Source: Cupriavidus sp. EM10
GTDB taxonomy: Bacteria > Pseudomonadota > Gammaproteobacteria > Burkholderiales > Burkholderiaceae
Assembly (NCBI RefSeq): GCF_018729255.1
Contig: NZ_CP076060.1
Span: 806,001 to 870,000, forward strand
Direction of reading: 5' to 3'
DNA length: 64,000 nucleotides
Positions 9,610-17,916 of this stretch are shown here, piece by piece; position 1 is the stretch's first letter, and every line of letters begins with the position of its first letter. The notes under the pieces were generated by a model, which ran no database searches, was not told the origin of the DNA, and saw only the letters and a program-made list of their open reading frames with translations. A program made the translations under genes and the position numbers.

Positions 9610-10242
9610 TCAGTCCTCCACGCGCGTGGTGCGCGTCATGGCGCAGAATTGTTGGCCGCTGGCCAGCAGCAGGTCCACGCCCAGCGGAAAGCGGGCGTTG
9701 TTGGCGCGCCAGGCCTGGCGGAAATCGGCGGGCAGGCCGCGCACTTGCAGCGGCTGCGTGCTTTCGATGCCGGGGCCGCTCAGTGTCAGGGCGTCGCCGT
9801 CGTGCAGCGAATCGACCTCGACGATCAGCGTGGCGGAGCGATCCGGATAGGCGGGCAGGCCTTGCGCGCAGGCATCCAGCGCCGGCATGGCGTGGCCGGC
9901 GGGCACGCAGACGAACGTGGCGTCGCCGATGGCATCGACCAGCGGGCAGCCGCAGTGAAAGCGCAGGAAGGCGCGCGCGGCGGCCGGTACGTCGGCGGGC
10001 AGCCAGACGGGCGTATCGGGATCGGCCAGCGTCAGCAGCAGCGCGGACAGGGCCGGCGACAGGCCGTCAGGCTGGCCGCTGGTGACGGGCAGCGTTTCCA
10101 GGCGGCCCGGATGCGCAAACGCTTCGAGCGTGGCGCGGAACACGGCTTGCGCGTCGTCGACCGGGTTGTCGAAGCCCGGCACCAGCGAGGTGGCTGCCGT
10201 TGAGGCGAAAGCAGGGGCTTGCATCGGATTCTGTGTGGACAT
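9610..10242 (-). CDS. phnH: C-P lyase core subunit PhnH
   Basis: This is the structural C-P lyase subunit that forms the PhnG2H2I2J2 core. The 210-aa product contains the family-like N-terminal segment VPGFDNPVDDAQAVFRATLEAFAHPGR. Length and position in the operon are canonical. It starts with ATG at 10242, one base from the phnG stop at 10244. The gene is intact. Confidence 0.94.
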   Translation of the reverse strand: MSTQNPMQAPAFASTAATSLVPGFDNPVDDAQAVFRATLEAFAHPGRLETLPVTSGQPDGLSPALSALLLTLADPDTPVWLPADVPAAARAFLRFHCGCPLVDAIGDATFVCVPAGHAMPALDACAQGLPAYPDRSATLIVEVDSLHDGDALTLSGPGIESTQPLQVRGLPADFRQAWRANNARFPLGVDLLLASGQQFCAMTRTTRVED

Positions 10243-10243
10243 C

Positions 10244-10732
10244 TCAATCTTCTCCGCGGGCCATCGTGAAGAACTCCACGCGGGTTTGCGCGGCTGTGGC
10301 GGCCTGGTGGGCGGCGCGCTCGGTCAGCGCCTGCGCCAGTGGCGCGACGACGATGTCCTGCACGCGCTGGTGCCATGCCGGCCGTTGCAGCAGGGCGTCG
10401 AGCACGGCGGCCTGTTCGGCGTGGCGCTGGCCACGGCCCTGTACGTACGACACGCCGGCCGTGGCGGCTTCGCCCGGGGCTTCGTCCAGCACCACGGCGC
10501 AGCGTGTGACGGACATCTCACCCAGGTTGAACTGGGCACCGGTGCCGCCAGCGCGGGCGCGCACCATGGCCATGCCCGATTCCGGCTTGCGCAGCAGGCG
10601 GTAGCCGGGCAGGGCGTTGGCCTCTTGCAGCCGGGAATAAGCCGCGTCGAGCGCGTCCGAATGGGCCAGCGCCAGCACCCGCAGCCACGCGGCACGTGCC
10701 GCATTGGCCTGGTTGGCGGTTTCACTCTGCAT
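10244..10732 (-). CDS. phnG: C-P lyase core subunit PhnG
   Basis: PhnG is the first gene of the leftward C-P lyase operon. It encodes a 162-aa core-complex subunit needed for coupling ATP ribose to phosphonate. ATG 10732 is preferred because AGGGG lies five bases upstream. A GTG at 10738 would leave no room for that site. The middle of the protein (YRLLRKPESGMAMVRARAGGTGAQFNLGE shortened to PESGMAMVRA plus GAQFNLGEMSVTR) is typical of PhnG. The promoter region upstream is described separately. Confidence 0.93.
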   Translation of the reverse strand: MQSETANQANAARAAWLRVLALAHSDALDAAYSRLQEANALPGYRLLRKPESGMAMVRARAGGTGAQFNLGEMSVTRCAVVLDEAPGEAATAGVSYVQGRGQRHAEQAAVLDALLQRPAWHQRVQDIVVAPLAQALTERAAHQAATAAQTRVEFFTMARGED

Positions 10733-10740
10733 GATCACCC

Positions 10741-10768
10741 CTATACGTCTATACGTTTAGATGTAAAC
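10741..10768. promoter_or_regulatory. Direct repeat CTATACGT x2 and GTTTA/TAAAC inverted repeat
   Basis: Just upstream of phnG the octamer CTATACGT occurs twice in tandem (10741-10756). The inverted repeat GTTTA-GATG-TAAAC (10755-10768) follows. This density of small repeats between phnG and phnF suggests regulator binding. No protein can be assigned from sequence alone. Confidence 0.35.
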
Positions 10769-10783
10769 TAACACAACACGGCG

Positions 10784-10819
10784 ATACTAGACCATAGCCA
10801 CATGAACGTTTCATGACGG
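10784..10819 (-). promoter_or_regulatory. Putative PhoB-activated, PhnF-repressed promoter of phnG operon
   Basis: On the minus strand, bases 10819-10802 read CCGTCAT-GAAA-CGTTCAT, close to a Pho box of two CTGTCAT-like 7-mers with a 4-base spacer. Twelve bases later comes TAGTAT (10789-10784), a plausible -10 at the spacing used by Pho promoters. TGGTCTAG, half of the motif found upstream of phnM2, overlaps this -10. A competing sigma-70 match, TTGTGT-17-TATAGA (10776-10748), would leave almost no leader before the start codon. This site is a motif-based prediction. Confidence 0.45.
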
Positions 10820-10915
10820 GTCGGGAACTTGCTCGGGCACGCCACCGGCGCGCCGGGACTAGGGCACAATCGCACGGCAACCATTAAGGCTTGATGACAC
10901 AGGGCAGGACGAACG

Positions 10916-11650
10916 ATGTCTGATCGGGAAGTGGAACGGGGTTCCGGCGTGGCGGTGTGGCGCCAGATTGGCGAGGCGCTGGCGGAGGACATCCGCAACA
11001 AACTCTATGGCCCCGGCGAGCAGTTGCCGCCGGAGCCCGAACTGGCCACGCGCTTTGCCGTGAACCGCCACACCATCCGCCGCGCGATGGGCGAACTGGA
11101 GCTGAGCGGCCTGGTGCGCATCGAGCAGGGCCGGGGCACCTTCGTGCAGGAACACGCCATCGACTACGCGATTGGGCGCCGCACGCGCTTTTCGCAGAAC
11201 CTGGCCGCGCAGGGTATGCGCGGGCACCTGGAGATCGTCGACAGCCAGACGCTGCGCGCGCCCGAGATCGCCAAGCACCTGGGCCTGCCGCGCACCGCCG
11301 ACATCCTGCATATCCAGATGGTGGGCAAGGCCGAGGCGCGCACCATCGACGTGGCCGAGCACTATTTCGATCCGAAGCGCTTTCCAGGCCTGGAGGATGT
11401 GGTGCGCGAGACGCAATCGATTTCGCGCGCGCTGACGAAGTTCGGTATTGCCGACTACACGCGCAAGTGGTCGCGCATCACGGCGGCCATGCCCAGCGCC
11501 CCGGTGGCGCGACTGCTGAACCAGCCCAAGACCCGCCCCGTGCTGCAGGTGGAGGCGCTCAACGTCGATATCGACGGCGCGGCCGTGCAATACAGCATGA
11601 CCCGCTTCGCCGGCGACTGGGTGCAGCTTACGGTGTCCGACAACGACTGA
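10916..11650 (+). CDS. phnF: GntR/HutC-family phosphonate regulator PhnF
   Basis: This 244-aa transcriptional regulator is probably the repressor of the surrounding phn genes. Residues about 10-75 form a winged helix typical of GntR proteins (ATRFAVNRHTIRRAMGELELSG, quoted in part as NRHTIRRAMGELE). From about 95 onward is a UTRA ligand-binding domain, the HutC subfamily arrangement. It is transcribed divergently from phnG, 183 bases apart, and reads toward phnM2-DUF1045-phnN. The perfect GTNTANAC palindrome upstream of phnM2 fits a HutC-type operator. Confidence 0.9.
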   Translation: MSDREVERGSGVAVWRQIGEALAEDIRNKLYGPGEQLPPEPELATRFAVNRHTIRRAMGELELSGLVRIEQGRGTFVQEHAIDYAIGRRTRFSQNLAAQGMRGHLEIVDSQTLRAPEIAKHLGLPRTADILHIQMVGKAEARTIDVAEHYFDPKRFPGLEDVVRETQSISRALTKFGIADYTRKWSRITAAMPSAPVARLLNQPKTRPVLQVEALNVDIDGAAVQYSMTRFAGDWVQLTVSDND

Positions 11651-11714
11651 CAGACGGGCCGCGTGCCGCAGGGGCACAGTCGGCCTCATGTTCCAGGCTG
11701 AAGGTCTAATCGCA

Positions 11715-11736
11715 ATGGTCTAGACATATGTATGTC
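11715..11736. promoter_or_regulatory. Putative PhnF operator upstream of second phnM
   Basis: The segment contains GTCTAGAC (11718-11725), a perfect palindrome matching the GTNTANAC consensus of HutC-type GntR regulators. An overlapping inverted repeat GACATA-TG-TATGTC follows (11723-11736). GGTCTA also occurs at 11703-11708, fourteen bases before the main site. It lies about 35-55 bases ahead of the phnM2 start, where a repressor would act. Motif inference only. Confidence 0.5.
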
Positions 11737-11769
11737 ATGTGCCGGCGCTAACTTGGTGGTGAACCTGTA

Positions 11770-12981
11770 ATGCCCATCATGCAAACGACAAACCAAACCT
11801 ATTCGCTCCCGCTGCGCGGCATCACTGGCCGCCGCGTGCTGGGCGCCGGCAATATCGCCCCGGCCACGCTGGGCTTCGAGCAAGGCAACATCGCGCAGCA
11901 GGCCGGCGGCAGTGGCCCGTGCATCGACGCCGGAGACCTGCTCGTGCTGCCCGGCATTGTCGATATCCATGGCGATGCGTTCGAGCGCTCGGTGATGCCG
12001 CGTCCCGGCGTCAGCTTCCCGTATGGACCGGCGCTGCTCGATGTGGACCGCCAGCTGCTGGCGCATGGCATCACTACCGAATTCCACGGTGTCACGCTGT
12101 CCTGGGAAGGCGGCCTGCGCGGCGAAGCCTACGCGGTGCGCATGTTCGAGGCGCTGTCGCAACTGGCGCCCGTGCTGGGCGCGTCCCACAAGGTCCACCT
12201 GCGCTTCGAGGCCTATCACCTGGCCGGCGTGGAAACCGCCGTGCAATGGATGCGCGATGGCCGCGTGAGCCTGCTGGCCATCAACGATCACCTGCCAACC
12301 ATGGCGCGCCGCATGAACGACGAGCGCAAGCTGGCGCAGTACGCCGAGCGTGCCGAATGCGACATGGAGACGTTCCGCAACCGCCTGCGCACGGCCAGCC
12401 GCCACGCGCAGGACGTGCCGGCCGCCGTGTCGCGCCTGATCACCGTGGCGCGCGAGGCCGGCCTGCCGGTGGCGTCGCACGATGACCCCGACGTGGCCAC
12501 GCGCCAGCACTACCATCGCCAGGGCTGCGGCATCGCCGAATTCCCGCTGACCGTGGAAGTGGCCAAGCTGGCACGCCAGATCGGCGACGAAACCGTGTTC
12601 GGCGCGCCCAACGTGCTGCGCGGCCAGAGCCACACCGGCGCGCCCAATGCCACCGAGATGATCGCCGCCGGGCTGTGCACCGTGCTGGCGTCGGACTACT
12701 ACTATCCCGCGCCGCTGCAGGCCGCGTTCAAGCTGGTGCAACTGGGCGTCTGCAGCCTGCCCGAGGCGTGGCACCTGGTGTCGCGCAATCCGGCACGCGC
12801 CGCCGGCCTGCGTGACCGTGGCGCGCTGGTGCCCGGCATGCGTGCGGATGCTGTGCTGATCGACGACAGCCTGCCGGGCCTGCCGCGCGTCTGCGGCACC
12901 ATCGTCAATGGCGAGCTGCGCCATGCCGCCGTGGCACTGCCGCTGATCGACCTGGCCGACGAAGGCAGCCTGGCCGCATGA
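11770..12981 (+). CDS. phnM: Second PhnM-family amidohydrolase (divergent paralogue)
   Basis: This 403-aa amidohydrolase is related to PhnM but clearly divergent from the copy at 4785. It keeps the metal motif GIVDIHGDAFE (H67, D69), HDDP instead of HDDD (H237-D239), and ASDYYYPAP (D309). Its substrate may be a ribose-phosphonate triphosphate or a related nucleotide. It starts with ATG at 11770 and overlaps the DUF1045 start by four bases, so it belongs to a rightward phnM2-DUF1045-phnN unit. I regard it as PhnM-like with uncertain substrate. Confidence 0.88.
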   Translation: MPIMQTTNQTYSLPLRGITGRRVLGAGNIAPATLGFEQGNIAQQAGGSGPCIDAGDLLVLPGIVDIHGDAFERSVMPRPGVSFPYGPALLDVDRQLLAHGITTEFHGVTLSWEGGLRGEAYAVRMFEALSQLAPVLGASHKVHLRFEAYHLAGVETAVQWMRDGRVSLLAINDHLPTMARRMNDERKLAQYAERAECDMETFRNRLRTASRHAQDVPAAVSRLITVAREAGLPVASHDDPDVATRQHYHRQGCGIAEFPLTVEVAKLARQIGDETVFGAPNVLRGQSHTGAPNATEMIAAGLCTVLASDYYYPAPLQAAFKLVQLGVCSLPEAWHLVSRNPARAAGLRDRGALVPGMRADAVLIDDSLPGLPRVCGTIVNGELRHAAVALPLIDLADEGSLAA

Positions 12982-13712
12982 GCCAAGCCGCCCATCGCTT
13001 CGCGATCTACCTGGCTCCGGCCGAGCCGTTTCGCAGCTTCGGCGCGCAATGGCTGGGCCGCGATGCCGACACCGGCGCCGCGTTGCCGCTGCCGCAGGGC
13101 ATCGCGCAACGGCCGGCCGAGTGGGTCAAGGCGCCCGCGCACTATGCGCTGCATGCCACGCTGAAGCCGCCGTTCCGGCTGGCCGAGGGCACCGACGCGG
13201 CCATGCTCGACGGCGCCATGCGCGCGTTTGCGGCAACCCGTCAGCCGTTCGACGCGCCGCTGACACTGCGCGCGCTGCGCGGCTTCCTGGCCTGGTGTCT
13301 TGACGATGCCGAGGGGCCGGGCGGGCGCCGGATGCACGCGCTGGCCGATGCGTGCGTGACCGAGCTTGACCGTTTCCGCGCGCCGCCGACCGAGGCCGAG
13401 ATTGCCCGCCGCGATCCGGCGAACCTCGGTCCGGCGCAGCGCCGGCATCTCCATGCGTGGGGCTATCCCTATCTGTTCGACACGTTCACCTTCCACATCA
13501 CGTTGACGGGCATGCTCGACGCGGCCGACGAAGCCTCGGCCTTCGACATGCTTTCCGCCGCGGGTGGCCGGCTGCTGGAGCAGCCGCTGCATGTCGATGG
13601 CGTGAGCGTGTATGTGCAACCCGAAGCCGGCGCCGACTTCATCGCCGCGCGCCACTATCGCTTTGACGGCACTACCGTGGACGGTGCCGGCGCGGCCTGG
13701 CTGTCAGCATGA
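12978..13712 (+). CDS. DUF1045 phosphonate-metabolism 2H phosphoesterase
   Basis: This 244-aa protein belongs to the DUF1045 family found in phn operons. Two HxTL motifs, H59-A-T-L and H173-I-T-L, are the paired catalytic motifs of 2H phosphoesterases. In other organisms PhnP opens the cyclic ribose phosphate made by PhnJ. No phnP is seen here, so this protein may do that job. That substitution is inference from context. Its ends overlap phnM2 and phnN by four bases each, indicating tight coupling. Confidence 0.85.
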   Translation: MSQAAHRFAIYLAPAEPFRSFGAQWLGRDADTGAALPLPQGIAQRPAEWVKAPAHYALHATLKPPFRLAEGTDAAMLDGAMRAFAATRQPFDAPLTLRALRGFLAWCLDDAEGPGGRRMHALADACVTELDRFRAPPTEAEIARRDPANLGPAQRRHLHAWGYPYLFDTFTFHITLTGMLDAADEASAFDMLSAAGGRLLEQPLHVDGVSVYVQPEAGADFIAARHYRFDGTTVDGAGAAWLSA

Positions 13713-14284
13713 GTATCCGACCCGAAACCGACGGCAGCGGCCTGTTCTACGTGATGGGCCCGTCCGGCAGCGGCAAGGATTCACTGCTGCGCGCCTTGCG
13801 CGAGCGGCTGAAGCCGGCCGATCCGGTGATCATCGCCCATCGCTATATCACACGCGCCGCCGATGCCAACGAGGCGTCGGTGGCGCTGACCGCCGACGAG
13901 TTCACGCGCCGGGTCGACCTGGGCTGCCTGGCGATGCATTGGCAGAGTCACGGGTTGCACTACGGCATCGGCGTGGAGATCGAGCAGTGGCTGGCGCAGG
14001 GCCTGAAGGTGATCGTCAACGGATCGCGCGAGTACCTGTCGGACGCCGCGACGCGTTATCCAAAGCTCTGCGCCGTGCATGTGCGGGTGAAGCCCGAGGT
14101 GCTGGCGGCGCGGCTGCGCAACCGGGGCCGCGAATCGGAAGCCGCGATTGCCAAACGGCTGGAACGCGCTAACCAGCCGTTCGCGGTGCCCCAGGGCTGC
14201 AAGCTCGTGGAAATCGACAACAGCGGCGCGCTGGAAGACTCGGCACGCGAGTTCGCGGCGCTGGTCAGGGCTGCGGATAACTGA
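13709..14284 (+). CDS. phnN: Ribose 1,5-bisphosphate phosphokinase PhnN
   Basis: PhnN phosphorylates ribose 1,5-bisphosphate to PRPP, returning the C-P lyase sugar to nucleotide metabolism. The 191-aa protein resembles guanylate kinase in fold. The P-loop GPSGSGKDS lies at 17-25 and ITRAADANEASV follows. It is the last gene of the rightward unit and its ATG overlaps the preceding stop. A palindromic repeat element lies 19 bases beyond its stop and might end the transcript. Confidence 0.93.
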   Translation: MSIRPETDGSGLFYVMGPSGSGKDSLLRALRERLKPADPVIIAHRYITRAADANEASVALTADEFTRRVDLGCLAMHWQSHGLHYGIGVEIEQWLAQGLKVIVNGSREYLSDAATRYPKLCAVHVRVKPEVLAARLRNRGRESEAAIAKRLERANQPFAVPQGCKLVEIDNSGALEDSAREFAALVRAADN

Positions 14285-14302
14285 AGTACTGCTTTCGGTT
14301 TG

Positions 14303-14333
14303 CTCCCCTCTCCCGCCATGCGGGAGAGGGGAG
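14303..14333. repeat. Intergenic palindromic repeat, CTCTCCCGC family
   Basis: Perfect inverted repeat with 14-base arms around CAT (CTCCCCTCTCCCGC / GCGGGAGAGGGGAG). Five related copies occur in intergenic DNA at 20153, 32194, 32287, 42631 and 42689. It lies between convergent phnN and the HD gene and may act as a bidirectional terminator. Confidence 0.8.
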
Positions 14334-14362
14334 TCAAACCGGCGGTAATTCAAACCATTCAA

Positions 14363-14902
14363 TCAAACATTGCGCACGTGGCGCGCGGCCATGTCCAGAT
14401 AGTGCGACAGCGGCGGCGTGGCCAGATCGACCACCTTGGCCAGGTCGTCATAGCGGCGCAGGCGCACCGCTGCCAGCGCATGCGGCTTGGCGGCGAAGGC
14501 TTCGGCCTGGCCGTTGTCGTACACGCCGCCCTGGAGCTGCAGGCTGTGGACCGAGGCCGGCGATAGCGTATCGAAATACCCCGGATCGACCGCGCACAGG
14601 TAGCGCTTGGCGGCCACATGCATGCGGATCGGCTCGGTCACGGCGTTGTCGAACAGGCCGGCCAGAGCGTCGGCGGCGGCTTCCTGGTGGCGCATGTCGG
14701 TCGTGCTGCTTTCGGCCAGCATCAGATGGCCCACGTCGTGCAGCAGGGCCGCGACGATCAGGGCTTCGTCCTCGCCGGCCTGCTCGGCCAGTTGCGCGCA
14801 TTGCAGCGCATGGGCGGTCTGGCTGATAGCCTCGCCGCCATAGTAGGCGGTGCCGTGGTTCTGGAACAGGGTGGCAATGCGGGGCAGGGTCAGCGTGGTC
14901 AT
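14363..14902 (-). CDS. PhnZ-like HD-domain phosphonate oxygenase (mixed-valence diiron type)
   Basis: This 179-aa HD-domain protein belongs to the phosphonate-associated HDIG group that includes PhnZ. PhnZ oxidatively cleaves 2-amino-1-hydroxyethylphosphonate using a diiron centre. Visible counterparts of PhnZ residues are Y21 and E24 ([10 protein letters not shown]), H31, the H55-D56 pair (ALLHDVGH), H95 and K99 (MHVAAKRYL). The partner dioxygenase PhnY is not in the window. The ATG at 14902 overlaps the phnE stop, so it is in the phnCDE transcript. An alternative substrate, or a phnY elsewhere, is possible. Confidence 0.85.
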   Translation of the reverse strand: MTTLTLPRIATLFQNHGTAYYGGEAISQTAHALQCAQLAEQAGEDEALIVAALLHDVGHLMLAESSTTDMRHQEAAADALAGLFDNAVTEPIRMHVAAKRYLCAVDPGYFDTLSPASVHSLQLQGGVYDNGQAEAFAAKPHALAAVRLRRYDDLAKVVDLATPPLSHYLDMAARHVRNV

Positions 14903-15711
14903 ACGAGCACCTTGCGGATCTGGGCGGACAGCATGTCGATGGCCACCACGAACAGGATGATGATGATCATCACGGCGCAGGTCTGGGCGTACTGGAAGCT
15001 GCGGATGATTTCCCACAGCACGGTGCCGATGCCGCCGGCACCGACGATGCCCACCACCGACGCCGAGCGTACGTTCGATTCGAAGCGGTACAGCGCGAAC
15101 GACAGCCACAGCGGCAGCACCTGCGGGATCACGCCGTAGACGATCTCCTCGATCGGGCCGGCGCCGGTGGCGCGCACGCCTTCCACGGGACGCGGGTCGA
15201 TGGCCTCGACGGCCTCGGCGAACAGCTTGGCCAGCACGCCCATCGTGTGGATCCAGATCGCCAGCACGCCGGCGAACGGGCCCAGGCCCACGGCCACGAT
15301 GAACAGCATGGCGAACACCATCTCATTGATGGCGCGGCAGGCGTCCATCACGCGGCGGGCGGGCTGGTAGACCCACACCGGCACGATATTGGCCGAGCAC
15401 AGCAGGCCCAGCGGCACGGCCATGATGACGGCCAGTGCGGTGCCCCACAGCGCGATCTGGACGGTGACGAGCATCTCGTCCAGGTACGTCTGCCAGTCGC
15501 GGAAGTTGGGCGGGAAGAAGTCGGCGGCAAACTTGGCCATGTTGCCGGAATCGCGCAGCAGGTCCAGCGGGCGCATGTCGGCGCCTTGCCACGACATGGC
15601 GAGCATGGCCAGCAGTACAGCCCACACCAGCATCACGGACATGGACGTGCGCGGCGGGCGAACGGTACTTTGGGGCGAAGGGGGCATGCCAGGCTTGGCG
15701 GTGGCGGTCAT
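14899..15711 (-). CDS. phnE: Phosphonate ABC transporter permease PhnE
   Basis: This inner-membrane permease of the PhnCDE phosphonate importer is 270 aa long and has several strong hydrophobic helices. The cytoplasmic coupling loop ([21 protein letters not shown]) has the expected EAA-like pattern. The start MTATAKPGM at 15711 is chosen. An upstream in-frame ATG at 15756 would add an atypical polar leader. It lies between phnD and the HD oxygenase gene. Confidence 0.92.
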   Translation of the reverse strand: MTATAKPGMPPSPQSTVRPPRTSMSVMLVWAVLLAMLAMSWQGADMRPLDLLRDSGNMAKFAADFFPPNFRDWQTYLDEMLVTVQIALWGTALAVIMAVPLGLLCSANIVPVWVYQPARRVMDACRAINEMVFAMLFIVAVGLGPFAGVLAIWIHTMGVLAKLFAEAVEAIDPRPVEGVRATGAGPIEEIVYGVIPQVLPLWLSFALYRFESNVRSASVVGIVGAGGIGTVLWEIIRSFQYAQTCAVMIIIILFVVAIDMLSAQIRKVLV

Positions 15712-15790
15712 TGGGGAAATCCGGATGGAAGACTTGAAACGGTGAAGACCGGCCACGCCCGCATGGGCATCGCCGGTCTTGCGGTACGGC

Positions 15791-16780
15791 TTACTGTTGC
15801 GTGGTCGTGGCGGCGGCCTTGTCCAGCTCGGCCAGGCGCCTGGTCACGTCGGCCAGCTTCTTTTCCTTGTCGGCGGCGGCCAGCGTGGTATCGGTCTCGA
15901 TCTTGGCCTTTTCCTTGGCCAGTTCGATCTGGCGGATCGGCACCAGTTGGGCATCGCTCGACGGACGGAAGCCCTGGTACGTCAGCGCGGCCAGCGTTTC
16001 CTTCTCGCGGGCGGCGTTCGGGCCCTTGCCGTAGTTGACGAAGAAGGTCTGGATCTTCTTCTTCATTTCCGGCGACAGGTCCTTGCGGTAGACCAGCGGG
16101 TCAGCCGGGATCAGCGGCGACTTCCACAGCACGCGCACTTCGTCATAGGCATTCTTGCCCGTGTTGATGCGATAGCGCTCGAAGTTCTCGGTGTTGTTCA
16201 CGGCCACGTCCACCTGCTTGTTCAGCACCGACAGCAGGTTGGTTTCGTGGTTGCTGATGCGAACGGCCTTGAACAGCGTCTTCGGCTCCACCTTGTTGGC
16301 GGCCCACAGGTAGTAGCCCGGCACGGCCGTGCCCGACGTCGAGTTCGGATCGCCGGCGCCGTACGACAGCTCCTTGCCGCGCTTGATCACGTCTTCGACC
16401 GACTTCAGGTCGCTGTCCTTGCGCACGATCAGCAGCGACCAGTAGCCCGGGTTGCCGTCCTTGTCGATGACCGATGCGAAGACTTCGCCGTTGGCGCGGT
16501 CCACGGCTTCCATGGCCGACTTGTTGCCGAACCAGGCGATCTGCACCTTGTTGAAGCGCATGCCTTCGATGATGCCGGCATAGTCGGAGGCGAAGAACGG
16601 CTTGACCTGCACGCCCAGCGTCTTGCTGAGGTCGTCAATCACCGGTTGCCAGGCGTTCTTCAGGTTCGACGACGATTCGGTCGAGATAAAGCCGATGTTC
16701 AGGGTCTTGGCGTCCTGGGCGAAGGCGGGCAGCGCCACGACACCCGAGGCCACCACGGCGAGGAAAGTTCTGCGAAGCAT
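15791..16780 (-). CDS. phnD: Phosphonate-binding periplasmic protein PhnD
   Basis: This periplasmic receptor delivers phosphonates to PhnE. The 329-aa precursor begins with a signal peptide ([21 protein letters not shown], cleavage after AFA). The mature part shows the PhnD-type segments [21 protein letters not shown] and [15 protein letters not shown], the latter lining the ligand site. A charged C-terminal helix of about 40 residues ([20 protein letters not shown]) is long for the family. Confidence 0.93.
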   Translation of the reverse strand: MLRRTFLAVVASGVVALPAFAQDAKTLNIGFISTESSSNLKNAWQPVIDDLSKTLGVQVKPFFASDYAGIIEGMRFNKVQIAWFGNKSAMEAVDRANGEVFASVIDKDGNPGYWSLLIVRKDSDLKSVEDVIKRGKELSYGAGDPNSTSGTAVPGYYLWAANKVEPKTLFKAVRISNHETNLLSVLNKQVDVAVNNTENFERYRINTGKNAYDEVRVLWKSPLIPADPLVYRKDLSPEMKKKIQTFFVNYGKGPNAAREKETLAALTYQGFRPSSDAQLVPIRQIELAKEKAKIETDTTLAAADKEKKLADVTRRLAELDKAAATTTQQ

Positions 16781-16848
16781 CGAAAACTCCGTTTGGAAAG
16801 ACTGATGGGAAATGCTTGGGTTGATACGGTAAGTCGCCGGCCGGTGGG

Positions 16849-17703
16849 TCAGGCCGTGGCCAGGTCCATCCTGACCATGGCCGGGGCGGGCATGCCTTCG
16901 GCCGATGCGGGCTCTTCGGGCACGCTGTCGTGCAGCAGCTCGTCGGCCTCGGTGCCATACAGGTCGCGCAGCATCTTGGGCGTCAGTGCGGCCGACGGGC
17001 CGTCGTAGACCACCTTGCCGTGGCGCAGCGCCACCACGCGCGGGCAGTAGCGCATGGCAACATCCACCTGGTGCAGCGACACCACCACGGCCACCTTGCG
17101 GGTGCGGTTGATCTGCGAGAGCAGCGACATCACGCGGCGCGACGACTCCGGATCCAGCGACGCGATCGGCTCGTCGGCCAGGATCACGCGGGCGTTCTGC
17201 ACCAGCGTGCGGGCGATGGCAGCCCGCTGCTGCTGGCCGCCCGACAGCGTCGAGGCGCGCTGAAACGCATAGTCGTCTATACCAACCTGAGCCAATGCAT
17301 CGAGACCGGTCTGGACTTCATGCGCCTTGAAATAGCGGATCAGGCTGCGCCACTTGGGCACGCGGGTCAGCAGGCCGACCAGCACGTTGGTGATCACCGG
17401 CAGGCGACCCACCAGGTTGAACTGCTGAAACACGAAACCAATCTCTGCGCGCACCTTGCGGACATCGCGCGCCAGACGACCGTTGCGCTGCACCGTGCGG
17501 CCGTTGACGAGGATCTCGCCCGAACCGGTGTCGCCAGCGACAAAGCCGGCCACGTGGCGCAGCAACGTCGACTTGCCCGATCCTGAGGCGCCCAGCAGGG
17601 CAACCATCTCGCCGGGGGCGATGTGCAGCGTGACGTCGTCAAGCGCCTTGCGGTCCGCGCGGAACGATTTGCTCAGGCCGCGGACTTCGATTGCATGCGT
17701 CAT
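16849..17703 (-). CDS. phnC: Phosphonate ABC transporter ATPase PhnC
   Basis: This is the cytoplasmic ATPase of the phosphonate importer. The 284-aa sequence has Walker [10 protein letters not shown], the Q-loop FVFQQFNLV, signature [14 protein letters not shown] and Walker [14 protein letters not shown] 30-residue C-terminal extension ([16 protein letters not shown]) is low complexity. It is first in the leftward phnC-D-E-HD unit. Its upstream region contains a Pho-box-like sequence. Confidence 0.93.
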   Translation of the reverse strand: MTHAIEVRGLSKSFRADRKALDDVTLHIAPGEMVALLGASGSGKSTLLRHVAGFVAGDTGSGEILVNGRTVQRNGRLARDVRKVRAEIGFVFQQFNLVGRLPVITNVLVGLLTRVPKWRSLIRYFKAHEVQTGLDALAQVGIDDYAFQRASTLSGGQQQRAAIARTLVQNARVILADEPIASLDPESSRRVMSLLSQINRTRKVAVVVSLHQVDVAMRYCPRVVALRHGKVVYDGPSAALTPKMLRDLYGTEADELLHDSVPEEPASAEGMPAPAMVRMDLATA

Positions 17704-17748
17704 GTCGACTCCCTTGCTTGAATGACTTGCGCATTCTGGCGAGGGCGG

Positions 17749-17766
17749 ATGACAGAACGATGACTT
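17749..17766 (-). promoter_or_regulatory. Putative Pho box upstream of phnC
   Basis: On the minus strand this reads AAGTCAT-CGTT-CTGTCAT, two 7-mers of the CTGTCAT type separated by four bases, ending 46 bases before the phnC start. The second 7-mer is a perfect consensus match. This predicts PhoB-dependent induction of phosphonate uptake during phosphate starvation. Confidence 0.5.
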
Positions 17767-17916
17767 TAGGCAGAGGTTTTTCGATGCGCGGGGAGGGGTG
17801 CGCGATGGGGCACGGGCTGGGAGGAAGCGCCCGGAAGGCCGTGGACACCGGCCGTGAACTCGATATCAGGCCCGGAATCCACCCAGGCTGCCGCATGCGG
17901 CGCCGTGGCGGTAGGG

